A stretch of DNA of 64,000 nucleotides from Echinometra lucunter (taxonomy: Eukaryota; Echinodermata; Echinoidea; Camarodonta; Echinometridae), in contig CM057165.1 in assembly GCA_029962745.1 (NCBI GenBank), positions 21,437,355 through 21,501,354 on the forward strand, in the 5' to 3' direction. A program made the position numbers and the translations under genes. Position 1 is the stretch's first letter. The number at the start of each line of letters is the position of its first letter. The notes beneath the pieces are model-generated. The model was given only the letters and a program-made list of their open reading frames with translations. It did no database searches and had not been told where the DNA came from. Positions 12,471 through 23,205 of the stretch are shown in pieces.

Positions 12471-14525
12471 TCTCGGCGATTATTCCTTGGTACACAATAT
12501 TTGCATCCATTTCCAAAATGTCCAAGGTGGAAACAAACTGCATGATTCTTAGCTCATTCAAGACTAACTATCCGATAGTATTTAGGCGCTCTGCATCATC
12601 AGTCTAGCCTACATTTCCAATTTCGATTATATAGGACATTTCAGGAGTTACCTCTTTAAAATATAGAAGGAAAATAGAGTTCGTATTAAGAAACTAGTTC
12701 TCGAGCTTGCCACACAGACTAGTACATGCACAGAGTTTGTTAGTGTGCACATAATGAATATGTGTGTTTAAATATTGGGAGCATCTACGTAAGCGATGCT
12801 ACATAAGACATGTGCATAAGACAGAGAAGACTTCCAGCTAAACTTGCTAGATCACTGACAATTCGCAAATGACAAAGCGTTACGGATGCTAAATGCCCAA
12901 GTATTAATGATGTATTAAAAATGACAAAAGTGAAACGAAATATGTTACTGAATATCACCCAGTAGGTTCTATTATAATCATGTTTCAGAGTAAATGTATT
13001 TTAACAATTTGGTTCAAGGTAGAATACCTCGTGCTATATGCGTAGGATACATTCACATAAGATAGAAAGAAAATAATGCTCATAGAATATTTTTTGGTAC
13101 TATACTGTCATATGGAGAAATTCAGCACAGCTTACGCAAGTATAATTTTTTTTTTCTGGGATAAACGAGTAAAAACATAGAGTTATCAAAACGACGCTAT
13201 AACACTTGCCCAGGATCAGACAGATCGCAAGCAAATCTTGATTTTCACAAATTAGCCATCTCAGACATCATAATACTAATGTTAAGGGTGACTGTATGAC
13301 TATTCTGTTATAAGCTTACACCACTGTCTTCAAAAATATGGTTAAATAACACACGGCTGCCACTCATAGATCAATTTTTGTGTTTTGATAGGAGAGACAG
13401 GAAGGCAATCTTGAAAAAGAGCAAGAAAATTGATGAAATAAATCTTAGCTTATACAAAAAGATCTGGAAAATGCAAGGAGTCATATGAAATATATTAGAT
13501 GTGAAGCTATCATTATTGACTTAAAATTTTATAAAAGCTTAGTTATGTAGAACGGGGGGGGGGGGAAAGATATTTTGGAAATTGGTCCGACGAGCAGTTC
13601 TATGCATCATGCCTTCTGGTCACATGACGGCGGTTTGTATCATTTAAACTGTCGTAATTCATTAGCGAATTTTGTTGCGTCGTAGCCACCAAGCCAATTT
13701 CCCCACAGCGAAAATGATCCACCCTTCTCCATACTAATTCTTGGGGTATATATGGTGAGGGAGTAGAAGTTACAAAAGCAGAAATACGGAATGATTGATG
13801 ACATGTAGATAATAAGAGTAAAAAAAGCATCGTAATGTCATTGCTTGGTACACAGTGTGAGTCAACAAAGAGGAAACTCAGGTCCAACCCCAAATATTGT
13901 TGACATCAGTAAGATATAGTCTAACATGTATCCACAATTCATCCTGCATTTTCCCCTCTTTAATTAAACATCTTTCATTAATAAAATCTGACCATGGAAA
14001 ACTGAAACCTAGTATTTTTCCTGATTCATGTCAAATTTGCCTATGCCCGAGTAATTCTATTTGTTTGAATTGTATAGTCAACCCAAGGTGTGGGGCAATC
14101 ATTCCCATTCCACTTACACTTTTTTAAAGCGATTCTTTTTCAAATTTGGCAGGCACTGTCGACTGGTTTTTTTTTTCTCCAGATTTGGCCAATGCTCAGT
14201 CACCTTTATTGTCATTTTGGTGCAGGGTATGACCAACTATCCTGGTATATTTCAGCCATTCCACTCGGGTTCCAAGATATAGGGCCTTGATTATGATTTT
14301 CTGTTTTTATTGACTCACACTGTATATAGATACTGTTAAACGCCCCCAAAGCAACTTGAATGTCACGGTGTTTGCTGAACGTTCCTTTGAAAAAGGAATC
14401 GTTCAATTTCGCATAGACCGTGTCGGCGCCCATTTTGTTAGTCTATTGTTAACACTAATGTTTTCTTTCCTGTGTCTATGTTGCCCCTGATTCTTTCTCC
14501 CTCTGGTTATTACCTTTTTTTTGTT
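12471..14525. other. AT-rich DNA, nothing identified
   Basis: No gene or element recognised. A 12-base G run lies at 13,554-13,565. Overlapping short frames around 13,600-14,430 carry no recognisable domain. Confidence 0.45.
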
Positions 14526-15270
14526 ACACCTCTCTCTCTCACTCTCACTCTCTTTCTCATCTCCCTTCTCAATCTCCTTATATATCCCATTTTTCTGTCT
14601 CCGTCCATTTCTCCATAATCTCCCCTCTTCCTCCATCTCTGACTCTGCCTTTGCTTTCTCCCCCTCTGTCCATCTTCTTCAATACCTCCTTACCCATATT
14701 TATTATTCACCAGTGTTCATATTATGCTTCTTCTTTTTTTCTATTTACCGGTGCTCCTTTTCGTTCTCCTCCAATTCTCCAAGTCGCTTCTCTCTTTCTC
14801 TCTCTCTTTCTATCTCATTCTCTCTTTCCCAATCTGTTTGTCGTCTCTTTCCCCTTTCCCTTTCTCCTCCTTCCTTCCCTTTTTCAGAATGTAATTTCAA
14901 AAACTATCATTTTCTATGTTCACTCCCTCTTTCCCTATCCCCCTTTCTCTCCCCCTTACCTCTGCCTTCCCCTTTCGCTTTCACCTTTCTTTTTCCTCTT
15001 TCTCTCCCCTTCTCTCTCTCTCTCTCTCTCACTTTTTTTCAACCTTTCTCTTTTTCTCTCACCTCCTCCATTATCTGTTCCGACTCTATCCATTTCTCTT
15101 TCTCTACAGCCTTTTCTGAGCCTCCTCCTCCTCCTCTAACTAGCAGATATCCCCTCTACCCAATCTCTAGGATATGGGTTGATGGATGTCAAACCTGTAA
15201 TGAAATCATCCCACCCAGCCTATTTTTTGCCCTCTCGTCCCATTCTCCCGCCCCTTCTCTATCCCTCTTC
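14526..15270. repeat. ~750 bp CT-rich low-complexity tract
   Basis: Almost continuous polypyrimidine on the plus strand, with ctctctctct runs (for example near 15,015-15,030) broken by ttt and ccc. The long Ser/Leu/Phe/Pro-rich frames here, up to 252 codons, are by-products of the composition and are not genes. The tract could form purine-pyrimidine triplex structures; that is inference. Confidence 0.85.
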
Positions 15271-15299
15271 CCTCTTTAGCCGCAGCCTGTTTGTATTTT

Positions 15300-15425
15300 T
15301 CGACGTGTTTGTCTAGAATGACGACCCATGATGATCATCATTACGAGATGGCCTTAGTCGGATCGATGGCAAGGGACGACACTGATTGGCTGGGACCACA
15401 TGCATCACGTGACCTTCCCAAATAG
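15300..15425. promoter_or_regulatory. Possible cis-regulatory segment
   Basis: Contains a perfect 14 bp palindrome, atgatgatcatcat (about 15,328-15,341), an inverted CCAAT-like gattggctgg (about 15,381) and an E-box, tcacgtgac (about 15,404-15,412). The motifs cluster within 90 bp of non-repetitive sequence. Function is inferred from motifs only. Confidence 0.2.
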
Positions 15426-16751
15426 AGAACGTGTTATTGTGCGTATCATCCGAATAATTAGCCTACTTCTCAGAAGTATTTCTTTGCAATTTATCGTCAT
15501 AATTATACCTTCTTGTATACACTTTTTGACAGACATCATGATTGATCGAATAAATACATTTGTGAATCTCACCATGTGCTCAATCATACTCACTTGTGAA
15601 ACAAGGAATTAGAAAAAAAATGTATTCTACAATATTGATCAAAACAATCTCGACCCTAATACGCTTGTTATCGTATAGATGGTGAAATTTTTCAGATGTC
15701 AGTTTCAAAATCTAGGAACAAGAGGGTCAGACATATTCAAATAAATTATTTGGGAAGGGGATAAACATAACAATTCCAATGCCTGATTCTTAAGCCCATT
15801 TGAATGTGTGACTACATTAACGATTATAATTCTGTTTTTGCTTTTAAATAGGCGACAAACAAGGCTAATCTTAAGTATAATGATTGCTGACAGGCAATCT
15901 TCTGGAACAGGAAAATTTGGAATGAGATGGTAAAAACAATCTTTTGTACCCCTGCATGCCCTGAACCCGTCCCAGTTTCATACAATTATTGTCCCGAAAA
16001 CGAGCAGATGACACCAGATCTTTCTTTGTACTTTCCGGTATTTGTCTAGCCTTTAATTAGAAAATCATTTGAGATGTGTTTCCAGTACAAGGAAATTGTA
16101 TCCTATCGACAATGATAAAGAAATCATTTGAAATCTACCGCCTTCCATCACAGAAAATAGCTCCCACTAAGTACCTGCAAATTCCTAGTTTGTTTGCTTC
16201 TCAAAAAAAGAAATATGTACTTTTATCTTTCGTTGACTCGGACAATACAAGCAGTTCGTGGTAACTGTACTTGGAAAATCAAATTAACATAGGATAGGGA
16301 GAAAAGATGCAGGAATTTTTCATTTCAGTTCACCCATGGGTAGCGTACCTGTGCCAAGAATGTGTAGTGCTTAGGGTGTCGCCCATACCCTTCCCTCTTT
16401 CAATCAGATAACTTTAAAAAGAAAATCGAAAAGGATATAGTTGAGGGTGAGAGAGAGAAAGGCACGGGGATGGGGGGGGGGGGGGGCAATGATTGAATAA
16501 GTTGAAACGACCACTCTCTCACCTTGCCTTTACTCCATCGCTCCTCCCCCATGATTTCGTAATCTGGGTTGAAAAATAACAGGAAGCTGGTGGGAATTCG
16601 CTGTTGTTGTTGTTGATGGTGTTGTTTTGGGGAGGGAGGTGGTTTGTTTGTTTATTTCATTTTCCTTGACAGCGCATTTTTAAGTGAAAGAAAAATCGCC
16701 TAAAGGCTGAGGACCTTTTCATCTTCTTCTTCCTCTTCTTCTTCTTCTTCT
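15426..16751. other. AT-rich DNA with simple repeats
   Basis: No gene seen. It holds a G15 run (16,472-16,486), a ttg-rich stretch (about 16,602-16,630) and a ttc microsatellite (about 16,722-16,751). The last is the insertion site of the LINE that follows. Confidence 0.5.
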
Positions 16752-18480
16752 AAACGTACATGGGATACTATAAATACTCTTATAAAAAGGAAAGTTCATG
16801 AGCGCTCAGTTTCTGCATTCAACATTGATGAAAAAATTGTGACTGATCCTTTATCCATAAGTATTTAATTTAATAATTTCTTCACCAACATTGGTCTGAC
16901 TCTTGCTAATAATATACCACAGTGCAGTACTGACTTCGGGACATACATGAACACTCCCCCTGACGATTCTTTATTTTTATATCCTACAGACGAAAATGAG
17001 ATATGTAACATTGTTAGCTCGTTTAAAAATAATAAATCTGCAGGTTTAGATGAATTCAGTCCAAGGGTAATTAAAAGTGCGATTCGATATATCAAAACCG
17101 TTGTGTCATATCATTAATCTATGACTTAATAAAGGAATTTTCCCACATCAACTAAAAATTGCTAGAGTGACACCTATATTTAAGACTGGCGACAAAAAAC
17201 AGCTTACCAACTATAGACCGATATCTGTTCCGTCTGTTTTTTCTAAAATACTCGAGCGTATCGTATACACCAGGACTTATAAATTTCTTGATAAACATGA
17301 AATTATTTACAAAAAATAATTTGGATTCCGCCAAAATTTTTCTACTGCTATGGCGCTATCTAAACTTACAAATTACATAATTGACTCCTTCGAAAAAAAT
17401 CAGTACTCAATTGGAATTTTCATAGACTTATCGAAAGCCTGCGTTACTATAAATCACTCGATCTTACTAAAAAAAAAACTTTATATTTATGGAATCCGTT
17501 TTACAGCGCACGACTGGTATGTTAGTTATCTTAGTAATCGTCTCCAGTGCACCAAATTTGAATCGGACGTCTCTAAAATGAGTAATGTTATATGCGGTGT
17601 ACCTCAAGAATCGTTGCTTGGTCCTCTACTTTTTATTCTCTATATAAATGACATCTTCAAATCGGCAGCAGCACCAAATTTTGTTCTCTATGCCGACGAC
17701 ACGAATGCTTCTTTGTGCAATACTGTTAATCAACAATTAACCCTTGTATGCCAGTGGTTTAAAGCTAACAAAATGTCTATCAATTTTACAAAGTGTAATC
17801 ATATGATCTTTCATGATAATAAAATTATTGATCATGACAATATTTCTATATATCTTGACAACGTATCATTACCCAGGGTTGAACACACTCAATTTTTAGG
17901 TGTACACATTAATGGTTCTTTGTCTTGGAAAAAAACATATTCTCGAAACAGAAAGCACAGTCTCTAAAAGCATAGGCATTATTTCTAGACTCCGTCACAT
18001 TTTACCTAACAACATCCTCCGTATGCTCTACAGCTCTCTTATCCTACCATACCTTTCATATTGCAACCTTGCCTCCAACCTCCAAACTACATAAGTTAAT
18101 CACCTTACAAAAGAAAATTATTCGTATAATTACAGGTACTGCTCCCCGTGGCCATGTCGACCATTTGTTTAAACAATTTAACATACTAAAGCTTACTGAT
18201 ATTAATACAGCAGAGCTCATTTATGTACAGATCCACTAATAACTTATTATCTGAGGAATTTTGTAACCTTTTTCAATTTAATTCAAATATTCATAAATAC
18301 GAAACCGGACATGCGAATCACATCCATTTACCTAAACACAGGACTTTACTATTCCAAAGCAATATCCGATACTCGGGACCTAAGTTATGGAACGATATTC
18401 CAGATACTATAAAATACTCTGCATCTCTTGCCAGTTTCTTAAGAATGATGAAGAAACATCTTACTTCATCCTATAAATAA
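16752..18480 (+). pseudogene. Reverse transcriptase (ORF2-type) pseudogene of the LINE
   Basis: Reverse transcriptase copies the element's RNA into DNA at the nicked target. The frame is broken. A first segment (16,752 to about 17,117) has an internal TAA at 16,866-16,868. It is followed by a frame change near 17,110-17,135. The next segment runs to 17,967 with a TAA at 17,317-17,319. The frame changes again near 17,900-17,950, near 18,090 and just before 18,223. Recognisable RT motifs are FIDLSKA (17,419-17,439), GVPQES (17,596-17,613; the family norm is GVPQGS) and the catalytic YADD (17,689-17,700). The position that is normally AFDTVNH reads ACVTINH, so that Asp is lost. The last segment, 18,223-18,480, has the LWNDIP-type C-terminal wording common to this group. 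It cannot encode an active enzyme. Confidence 0.9.
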
Positions 18481-18602
18481 TTTCATTTTATTACATATTT
18501 TCCCACCTTGGGATTTCATCTTTCCTTTTTTTCGTGAACTTCTTTTGTCTGTTATACTCCTTTTCTTTTGCACCTCCGACTCTTTCTCTATTCAATTTTG
18601 CC

Positions 18603-18740
18603 TTTCTCTATCTCTCTCTCTTTCTCTCTTTCTCAAGTTCAGCGGTTTAGGACTTCTTTTTTTGTTTGGGTGCGCGAATGTGTGTGTGTGTGTGTGTGTG
18701 TGTGAGAGGGTGTGTGTGTTGTGGGTGTGTGAATGTGAGT
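18603..18740. repeat. CT then GT microsatellites in the LINE 3' region
   Basis: A ct-rich run (about 18,603-18,634) is followed by a (tg)n run (about 18,679-18,703) and interrupted gtgtgt to about 18,740. These lie between the RT stop and the LINE tail and probably expanded after insertion. Confidence 0.8.
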
Positions 18741-19024
18741 GCTTTTTCTTGTCACTTCTTTTTTTTCTCTTCATTTTTTAAAATACTTTTTTTTTCATAA
18801 TTATACATATATTAAGTCCTAGGGCACCCTCGACCCAAGCTTTTGCTTTTAGAGGTGTGTCCTCCAATTATATATGCAATTACGTTGATTGTATATTATG
18901 TCGTATTTTTGTTATCAATATCAAGAATGTCGAATGTCGATTTGGCGAATTTTTTTGCTGTTTATTTGAATAATTGGAAATAAATGTGTTTAAATTGAAT
19001 TGAATTGAACTGAATTCTTCTTCT

Positions 19025-19534
19025 TTTAAAAGTCAGATTTCCGCCCATGGCTAGTAAGACTTCCCCCCCCCCCCGAAAAAGGCTAAAATTTCCAATTTAT
19101 TTCCTGCTCTCTATATCAGGTGAATTCGGATTAACTAGTTTTACTGTTCAATACCTGGAATAGGTAATGAATTCAGTTTTAGGCAGATAAAAATAGGTAT
19201 TATTTTTTGAAATTAGATTTTTATATGAGATGACAGATTTAAGAGGGAAGCACATCGGGCAAGTGCCTCTAACCTTTAAAAAATGGATACATGTTGGTAT
19301 AAGCGGACAAGTTATAATTCTAGAAACACAGTTCATTATGTCCGACAGATCATCTCTTTAAATACAGTAAAAACAGATGTAGAATGCTGCATGGAAAATG
19401 TATGAAAAGCCAGCGAGTAAAAGTACTCCATTAAAATGTACAAATTATATCACATGTCTAAGCCGTCACATTTGACAAAAACAAAGGCAGTAATTATTGG
19501 CTGTAATTGTTCAACAAACTAAAGGAAATCAACG
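19025..19534. other. Unassigned spacer
   Basis: AT-rich DNA after the LINE. A C12 run lies at 19,063-19,074. Nothing else is recognised. Confidence 0.5.
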
Positions 19535-19775
19535 ACGGAAAGAGAAAGGGGAGTGTGTGGGCGTGTATTGTGTGAGTGTGCGCGCGCGCAGGAGGGAGAG
19601 AGAGAGAGAGATAAATCATAAGGGGAGATAAAAGAGAGGGGAGAGGCTTGTGAAGAGGGAGAGATAGAGATAGAGAGAGAGAGAGAGAGACTGTGTAGGT
19701 GTGTGTGTGTGCGCGCGAGAGAGGGTGTGTGCGGGTGCGTGTGTTTGATGTATATATAGAGAGAAAGAAGGGGAA
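19535..19775. repeat. GA/GT compound microsatellite region
   Basis: Compound purine and tg repeats: agagagag blocks near 19,590-19,615 and 19,660-19,690, tgtgtgtg near 19,697-19,712, and gcgcgcgc near 19,580. The 106-codon minus-strand frame here is a composition artefact. Confidence 0.85.
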
Positions 19776-20867
19776 GGAGGGAGCAGGTAAGAAAGAGGAC
19801 AGAAGAAACATCAAAAGAAGTTTAAGTTTGGTGTTGTATTAAAGACCAGTAAAAGGTAAGGATAATCAATATCATCATGTTCTAAGATGGCTCTTTGATG
19901 TCAGTAGTAAAATGATGAATGAATTCTCCCTCTAAGCTCGCGGTTACACCGTCGAAATCACCATCGTCACCCCCGTAGTTAGCTATAAAAATAAATTTTA
20001 AAAACATCATCGAAAACCTAATAACGATGATCGACTATCAGGAACTATCCATCCGGCAGTTAGAACATTAATGCTGCTCCAACCTGTTCCAAGCGTAACA
20101 CCGACACGCGCTCTTCTTTACAATATCGAACGAATCCCTCCTCCTATTCCATGTCCACAAAATCTGGCAAACAAACATTGGTATAGATTGACCTTTTAGC
20201 TGAGATATCACGTGACGTCAATCGGAAGTGAGATCTAGTTCATGCTTTATCCTCGTTTCATTTCGCCCTCTATTCTTAGATGCTCTCCCTATTCAACAGA
20301 CAGTGGATGCCCCCATTTTGAATGGGTACTGTATCTAGAATATCCAACCTATATCTGCAAGCTTGCTCACGAAGACAGTTACATGGAATAGATGAGACAG
20401 GCGATGCGGACAGAACATGCAAATTGTGTTTGTGATATCGATGGTTTATGTCTAGAGAAAGTCGTGTCATAGAAATTGCTCCATCAATAATTCCAATTTC
20501 GAAGACGACCTGACGTGTCTAATCAATAAAGCCAATGAATTTATATCTGCCAAATAAAGTGATAACATAATCAGATAGTGTGATGATTATTGACAGGGTA
20601 TTATAGCTATTATGAGTGCGAATGCAATAAAGGAAAACGTGTGATTGTGAATATTTTCATGATAATAATTATTATTATGATGAGCTACTACTTATATAAT
20701 GCTGCGTCATTTCGATGGCGTCGATATAATGATTATCTGCTTAAATTAAAAAGGTGAAGGCAACCAACCAAAATTAAGTGCGACAACTTTAACGCTCTGG
20801 TTGCAAAGTTCGATCCAGAGCAAATGAAGTCAACATAATGTGGCATGTCAAAGGCTGCGCCAATCAT
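19776..20867. other. Non-repetitive spacer with a motif cluster
   Basis: More balanced composition than most of the window. It includes the motif cluster listed separately at 20,205-20,232. No defensible reading frame is present. Confidence 0.4.
20205..20232. promoter_or_regulatory. Overlapping E-box, CRE and ETS-like motifs
   Basis: The block reads tcacgtgacgtcaat followed directly by cggaagtg (20,208-20,230). It combines a USF/TFE-type CACGTGAC, a full CRE TGACGTCA that overlaps it, and an ETS/GABP-type core. Such tightly packed motifs are typical of animal TATA-less promoters. Direction and target transcript are unknown, since no gene is seen on either side. Confidence 0.4.
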
Positions 20868-20885
20868 TGACGCAGGCCTGCGTCA
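20868..20885. repeat. Perfect 18 bp palindrome
   Basis: tgacgcaggcctgcgtca equals its own reverse complement. It could be a dimeric factor site or cruciform seed; no function is shown. Confidence 0.9.
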
Positions 20886-21054
20886 GATAAATGACGCTTC
20901 GGGTGCAACTAGGATAACACTTATGCCGTTAAGTTATGGTTGCTCTGAGCTCTGATTTATTATCACCCAATTATAATGAGTCACCAAGTACGGGGTTCTA
21001 AAGTGAAACCAGGTACCTGACCGGCGGGAAGTAGTAACTGCAGATAAATGTCTT

Positions 21055-21470
21055 GCTGGTGGCGGTGGCGGTGGCGAAATTGGAAAGAGCGCGCGCACTC
21101 TTAATCAGAGCCGGGTCGTAAGTTCGATTCCCATTGATGCCTGGCCCCTTATGCCGTTCAGTAAGACATTTAATCCACCTTTGCTGCACTCTACCCAGGT
21201 GTATAAATGGGTTCACAGTGAACCAAATTTGCAAAGTGCAGTTTTGTAGCCGTTTTGTAGCCGTTTTGAAAAGGGCTACAAAATGGCTATAAAAGAGCAA
21301 AAAAAAAACAAAAAAAAAAGCAAAAACAAAAAACAAAACGGCGACAAAACGGCTACAAAAAGGCTAATCTGCTGACTCTGCTCACTGTGGTACCTGGCAC
21401 TGCTTGGGTAATGTAAACGCCTCGAGCACCCTTTGGGTGGATATGTGGCGCAATATCCACATCTTCATGA
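21055..21470 (+). mobile_element. tRNA-derived SINE split by an insertion
   Basis: The head has a box A-like region (about 21,066-21,090) and a box B word agttcgattcc (21,121-21,131). The body runs on to aaatgggt (21,205-21,212). It resumes at tacctggcactgctt (21,391 onward) and ends in the words cgcctcgagcacc and atatgtggcgcaatat, which I recognise as typical of a SINE family widespread in marine deuterostomes. The two halves are separated by a 178 bp foldback insertion. A SINE of this kind is non-coding, transcribed by RNA polymerase III and mobilised by a LINE. Confidence 0.65.
21213..21390. mobile_element. Foldback MITE inserted in the SINE
   Basis: Termini are tcacagtga (21,213-21,221) and tcactgtg (21,382-21,389). 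Inside, a 27 bp arm of ttttgtagccg-type repeats (21,242-21,268) pairs with its inverse at 21,334-21,360 with a single mismatch. The A-rich centre forms the loop. ggt flanks both sides (21,210-21,212 and 21,389-21,391), a possible 3 bp target duplication that overlaps the end. The SINE words on either side join correctly when the segment is removed. Confidence 0.6.
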
Positions 21471-21589
21471 ATTGCTGGTCATGCTGGTAGCTGGCTGGGA
21501 CTTGGACCTGTCATCTCTATAGTGAAAGTCCATTGAATGAGTTGTCTACAACGGCTCAACACATTGTGTTCTCTCCTCGATTTGCTCCA

Positions 21590-21978
21590 ATTATGCTACG
21601 GTCACGGTCGTGCGTCTGCATGCACATGCACGTCAGCAGATGCAGTCAGGTTGTAGGCCAGTTAACCCTTGTGATGCCTTCTTTCAATCCATCTTGGACG
21701 TACTGAACGTACGACTGTACGACCCTTGTGCAGTTGCCGTACAGCTTACACGTGGTGTGTTACAGCTCCGAATATCTATGTATGGCACCACATGCCTTCG
21801 TACGACTACCCCAAGAAGCTCTTGCGATGTTCGTAAAAAGCAACTGTCATGTTTGCAATAATGTACGATCCTGCACGTGTCACCTGCATTCATTTAAAAT
21901 CGCAGCCACATTGTAAAGATGCTGGATATGTCCAAGCCTCCTTGCATGTCTTGCATGCTCCTTCATATGGGAATACTA
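21590..21978. other. Balanced-composition block with short palindromic words
   Basis: Rich in gtacg/cgtac and tgcatg words, for example cgtacgactgtacgac near 21,709. It looks like a decayed repeat, but I cannot pair its ends. No credible coding frame. Confidence 0.3.
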
Positions 21979-21979
21979 G

Positions 21980-22006
21980 CAAACCCATGCAAACCCATGC
22001 AAACCC
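21980..22006. repeat. Short tandem repeat, 10 bp unit
   Basis: caaacccatg repeated about 2.7 times. Confidence 0.85.
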
Positions 22007-22037
22007 AAGGATTTTCAGCAAAGTCCGTAGCAGACAA

Positions 22038-22187
22038 GGGCCCTGTCCTACAAAGAGTTGCGATTGATTTAAATCCATCGAAACTTTGAGATTGATCTCA
22101 ACTGTGTACTTAGGAGATATGGGTTGAGATCAATCTCAAAGTTGCGATCGATTTGAATCAATCGTAACTCTTTGTAAGACGGGGCCC
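22038..22187. mobile_element. 150 bp foldback MITE
   Basis: Starts gggccctgtcctacaaagag and ends with the near inverse ctctttgtaagacggggccc. Almost the whole length pairs, through tttgagattgatctcaa (about 22,084-22,100) and its inverse near 22,124-22,140. The gggcccgt...acaaagagtt type of end is a MITE type I recognise from sea urchins and other marine invertebrates. No coding capacity. Confidence 0.7.
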
Positions 22188-22694
22188 AGATTCGGAGATA
22201 TATACTACTGGATGTACCTCGCCTTGCCTTTTTATTTGCTTTTTATCGAACTTTCTTATACTGCCAATAGTACAAAATAAAGTGACGCAGTTCTGGTGAC
22301 ATGGGTAATATGCACCCCTGCCAAACCCGATCCGCCATTTCTAAGTAAAGTACCAAAAATTGCCGTCTAATTCTGTCCCCGACATTTCAGATCCCTAAAA
22401 ACTCCTTAAAGTGTGATCAGTGATGAAAGTTTGATTTCCCGCCTTTTGGCCTTTCTCCTGCATGTTAGGACGATGCGGGTCAGTAAAACCTTGATCCATA
22501 ACAAATGCGACTATAACCCTAATTCGTAGGCTTCACTTGCTTTACACCGAAAACATGAAATGGAATGAAACCAATTTGATGCGTATTTATGATTTCAATC
22601 CAAAGAAATTAGGAGGTCAAAACAAAAACAACAATAAACGCTAAGAGAAACTGAGCATACCAGCGGGTTTTTCAGTCTCAGTGTTATGATAATT
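22188..22694. other. Unassigned spacer
   Basis: No gene, RNA or repeat structure recognised between two elements. Confidence 0.5.
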
Positions 22695-22789
22695 CCAGTG
22701 GCGTAAAAGCCGGGGGGCGGGGGGGGGGGCAGGGGGGCAGAGTGCCCCCCTGAAGGATTTCAGCGGGAAAATCCACCAAACCACCGGGA

Positions 22790-23020
22790 AAAAATGAAAA
22801 GGAGGGAAAGGAAGAAAAAGGAAGGGAGAAAGGGAAAGGAAGAAGAAGAAAGGAAAAGAAAGAAGAAGAAAGGAAAAGAAAGAAGGAGAAAGGGAAAGGA
22901 AGAAGGAGAAAGGGAAAGGAAGAAAGAGAACGGGAAAGAAAAAAGGAAAAAGGGGAGAAAGAAGAAAAGAGAGAGGGAAAAGAGGGAAAGGGGGAAAAAA
23001 GAAGAAAGCAAAGGGAAACA
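22790..23020. repeat. GA-rich minisatellite
   Basis: Irregular ~18-24 bp units of the form ggaaaagaaagaagaagaaa and ggaaaggaagaaggagaaag. It lies within the composite element. Confidence 0.85.
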
Positions 23021-23205
23021 AAATAAATGAGGAAAAATTTAGTACCCAAACCCCGGAGTTTCCGGGTGCTCCACTCCCTGGACCCCCGCAGTGGCTTTCC
23101 CTGTAGACCCCCATCAGGGGCCAAAAGCCAGAACCCTGGGCCCCACCCGCTAAAGGCTTCGCAACAAGCAACTCGCGGTGCGGGCTCACCTCCGCATAAT
23201 TATTC

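Larger units (their letters stand above)
16752..19014 (+). mobile_element. 5'-truncated CR1/Jockey-group non-LTR retrotransposon
   Basis: A decayed LINE copy. Coding remains start abruptly at 16,752 inside a linker/RT region, so the endonuclease half is missing, as expected when target-primed reverse transcription aborts. The reverse transcriptase region ends in its usual C-terminal part at 18,480. A 3' untranslated region of about 530 bp follows, containing CT and GT microsatellites, and ends in attgaattgaattgaac (about 18,994-19,010), a short-unit tail typical of CR1/L2/Jockey-type elements. The 10 bp ttcttcttct occurs directly before the 5' edge (16,742-16,751) and directly after the tail (19,015-19,024) and is a plausible target-site duplication. 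The clade is a judgement from RT wording and tail; RTE looks less likely. Confidence 0.85.

Noticed and set aside
14521..15279. 252-codon Ser/Leu/Phe/Pro-rich frame and overlapping long frames
   Set aside because: They follow a CT-rich low-complexity tract. Polypyrimidine DNA has few stops, so long frames arise by composition.
20788..20850. Box B-like agttcgatcc near 20,808
   Set aside because: No box A at a suitable distance and no repeat body recognised.
22641..23189. 182-codon minus-strand Phe/Leu/Ser-rich frame and a Lys/Glu-rich plus-strand frame
   Set aside because: Both are products of a GA-rich minisatellite inside a repeat element.
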